Below, piece after piece: positions 62,936-64,000 of a DNA stretch of 64,000 nt. Within the stretch, counting starts at the first letter, position 1. Each line of letters opens with the position of its first letter. Source of the DNA: Bacteroides reticulotermitis JCM 10512 (GTDB lineage Bacteria > Bacteroidota > Bacteroidia > Bacteroidales > Bacteroidaceae); the NCBI RefSeq assembly GCF_000517545.1, contig NZ_BAIV01000013.1, positions 84,042 to 148,041 on the forward strand, written 5' to 3'. A model generated the notes under the pieces. It did not search any database, was not told where the DNA came from, and saw only the letters and a program-made list of their open reading frames with translations. The position numbers and the translations under genes are program-made.

Positions 62936-63191
62936 ATGAGAAAGTTTATATTGTTTTTAGTTGTATCCTTATTCTTCTGTCTGCGAGTTAGTTCGGATAA
63001 TAGCCGCTTTTATGATTCCGGGCAATTATCCTGCAATCTTATTACAAAGATTAGCTAGGACACGCGTGGGCTTGTCTGCAGAACCTTTCCTAGAAGGAGA
63101 TGAGGGACTGCCGATTGAATCTGTACTTCCTATTGATAGTAGCGTGGATATAAAGGCATATAGCATTGTGACTGTACAAATAATGAAATGA
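62936..63191 (+). pseudogene. HTCS N-terminal remnant joined to an unrelated C-terminal remnant
   Basis: From 62936 a normal HTCS start is readable: signal peptide MRKFILFLVVSLFFCLRV, then SDNSRFYDSGQLSCNLITKIS followed by a TAG where such sensors read QD, and a decayed TRGLV for RGFVWIG. From about 63065 a different frame reads GLSAEPFLEG and LPIDSSVDIKAYSIVTVQIMK before a TGA at 63189. This resembles the last beta strands of arabinofuranosidase-like glycosidases, although that match is only by eye. The stretch looks like a deletion scar between a second sensor gene and a lost enzyme gene. Confidence 0.55.
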
Positions 63192-63221
63192 GTCAGACTT
63201 AAAGTGTAGCTCATAAATAAT

Positions 63222-63261
63222 TTTAGAGGGGCTATCCGATTTCTTGGATGGCCCCTCTAAA
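63222..63261. terminator. Strong bidirectional terminator between scar and GH43
   Basis: Sixteen-pair stem (63222-63237 with 63246-63261, one G-U pair) with an eight-base loop. It closes the minus-strand GH43 gene and any plus-strand transcript of the scar. Confidence 0.85.
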
Positions 63262-63304
63262 TATTTCGCTCAATATAGAAAATGTGTATTCCGATTCAGG
63301 ATAT

Positions 63305-64000
63305 TCATCTGTGTTTTATTGGTTCAAACTCGGGATTCCACCTATCTTTCCATTCAATAAAAGGTATATCATTCTCGTCAAATTGAATAGGTAACCATAT
63401 ATAACGAGAATCTTTCAAACTCTCCGGCCGCCACATATCCGCCATAAAGATATACAAACTATCCGTACCTTGTATCGGTAAAATGTATGTACTTTGTCCG
63501 CCAAAGGTTTTATCGGCATCTATTCCTACACACGGATTGGGAAGTTGTTTCCATTCCCCGAAGATAGACGTAGCTGTTAGTAAGCGAGCTTTATTAGGCT
63601 CCCAGCCGGTACAGCCGGAAGTTATCATCCAATAAACACCCTTCTTCTTAAAGATGGCCGGTGCTTCATTATGTCCTCCGGGAAAGATACGAATGTATTT
63701 TCCGGAATGATTGAGGTAATCATCGGTTAGTTCGGCAATCTGCAAGGTTAGATTGTCTTCCGAAGAATAGATATGATATGCTTTTCCGTCATCATCCATA
63801 AACAACGTCATATCCCTTGACATCTGTCCTCCCTGCAAATCTCGTTTCACAAACAGGCCTTTCTCAATTGCCGCATACCACTGAGCGTCCACCACTCTTT
63901 ATATGCAGAGAAATTCCATTTCTGCTTTCGCTCTTGCTTACTCATGTTCTGTGGATAGATGCCCGGATTGACACGTCCGGAACGGATAAAGCGAAAAGGG
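63305..64000 (-). CDS. GH43 glycosidase, C-terminal part (runs off window; frameshifted)
   Basis: The C-terminal ~230 residues of a GH43 enzyme; the start lies beyond 64000. Visible landmarks are FRFIRSGRVNPGIYP, the modulator Asp in SRDMTLFMDDDG, the acid Glu in HNEAPAIFKKKG, then ITSGCTGWEPNKARLLTA, TFGGQSTYILP and a closing WLPIQFDENDIPFIEWKD. This pattern is typical of the GH43_24/GH43_34 branch (galactan, galactofuranose or arabinofuranose active), not of the xylosidase branch. The frame breaks near 63885: EWWT should continue PQWYAAIEKG, restored by one added base. Confidence 0.78.

Overview
The window looks like a Bacteroides chromosome, probably close to B. ovatus or B. xylanisolvens. 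The signs are tandem SusC/SusD pairs, a hybrid two-component sensor, FecI/FecR-type regulators, many exported glycoside hydrolases, and TAnnTTTG-type -7 promoter boxes. It is dominated by a polysaccharide utilization locus (PUL) for a heavily decorated glucuronoarabinoxylan of the cereal-bran type. The gene order matches what I recall of the large corn-xylan PUL of B. ovatus.

Layout: 1-3.1 kb is a truncated operon for oxidative L-fucose/L-galactose-type sugar use (lactonase-like amidohydrolase, FucP-like permease, zinc dehydrogenase). 3.4-11.4 kb holds GH3, GH43, GH97 and GH43-CBM6 exo-enzymes. 11.8-24.8 kb is the core uptake operon SusC-SusD-SusC-SusD-DUF1735 lipoprotein-GH10/CBM4 protein. 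25.0-31.8 kb has the endo-enzymes GH30 and GH98, then a CE6-type acetylesterase and GH43-CBM6. 31.9-35.9 kb (minus) is the hybrid two-component regulator (HTCS). 36.4-41.5 kb (minus) has GH95, a collapsed GH43 gene and GH115. 42.1-47.0 kb has GH43 and GH2. 47.3-60.1 kb is a different system: ECF sigma factor, FecR anti-sigma factor, a SusC with a signalling domain, SusD, two lipoproteins, three thioredoxin-fold proteins and a trypsin-like protease. 60.2-64.0 kb (minus) returns to xylan-type enzymes (second GH115, another GH43), with a deletion scar between them.

How it works together: GH30 and GH98 would cut the decorated xylan backbone outside the cell, and the SusC/D pairs and binding lipoproteins would take up oligosaccharides. 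GH115, GH43, GH95, GH97, GH2 and the esterase would strip side chains, and GH3/GH43 would finish the backbone in the periplasm. The HTCS would sense a xylan-derived sugar.

The strongest new signal is regulatory. Six enzyme or uptake promoters carry a short motif (about NGTWAC) repeated every 21 bp, whose last copy begins exactly 37 bp upstream of the -7 box. The HTCS promoter has a partial version. This is very likely the HTCS operator and ties both flanks of the sigma-factor locus into one regulon. A separate bipartite element precedes the anti-sigma gene and the third SusC and probably marks the ECF promoter.

Caution: about 17 single-base frameshifts break 12 otherwise well-conserved genes. 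Most are one-base deletions, often in G runs, so I treat them as probable sequence errors and report each such gene as one spanning feature. Four gene stubs (38.8, 41.9, 44.2 and 63.0 kb) are not explained this way, and most look like true deletion scars. No tRNA, rRNA, CRISPR array or mobile element was seen.
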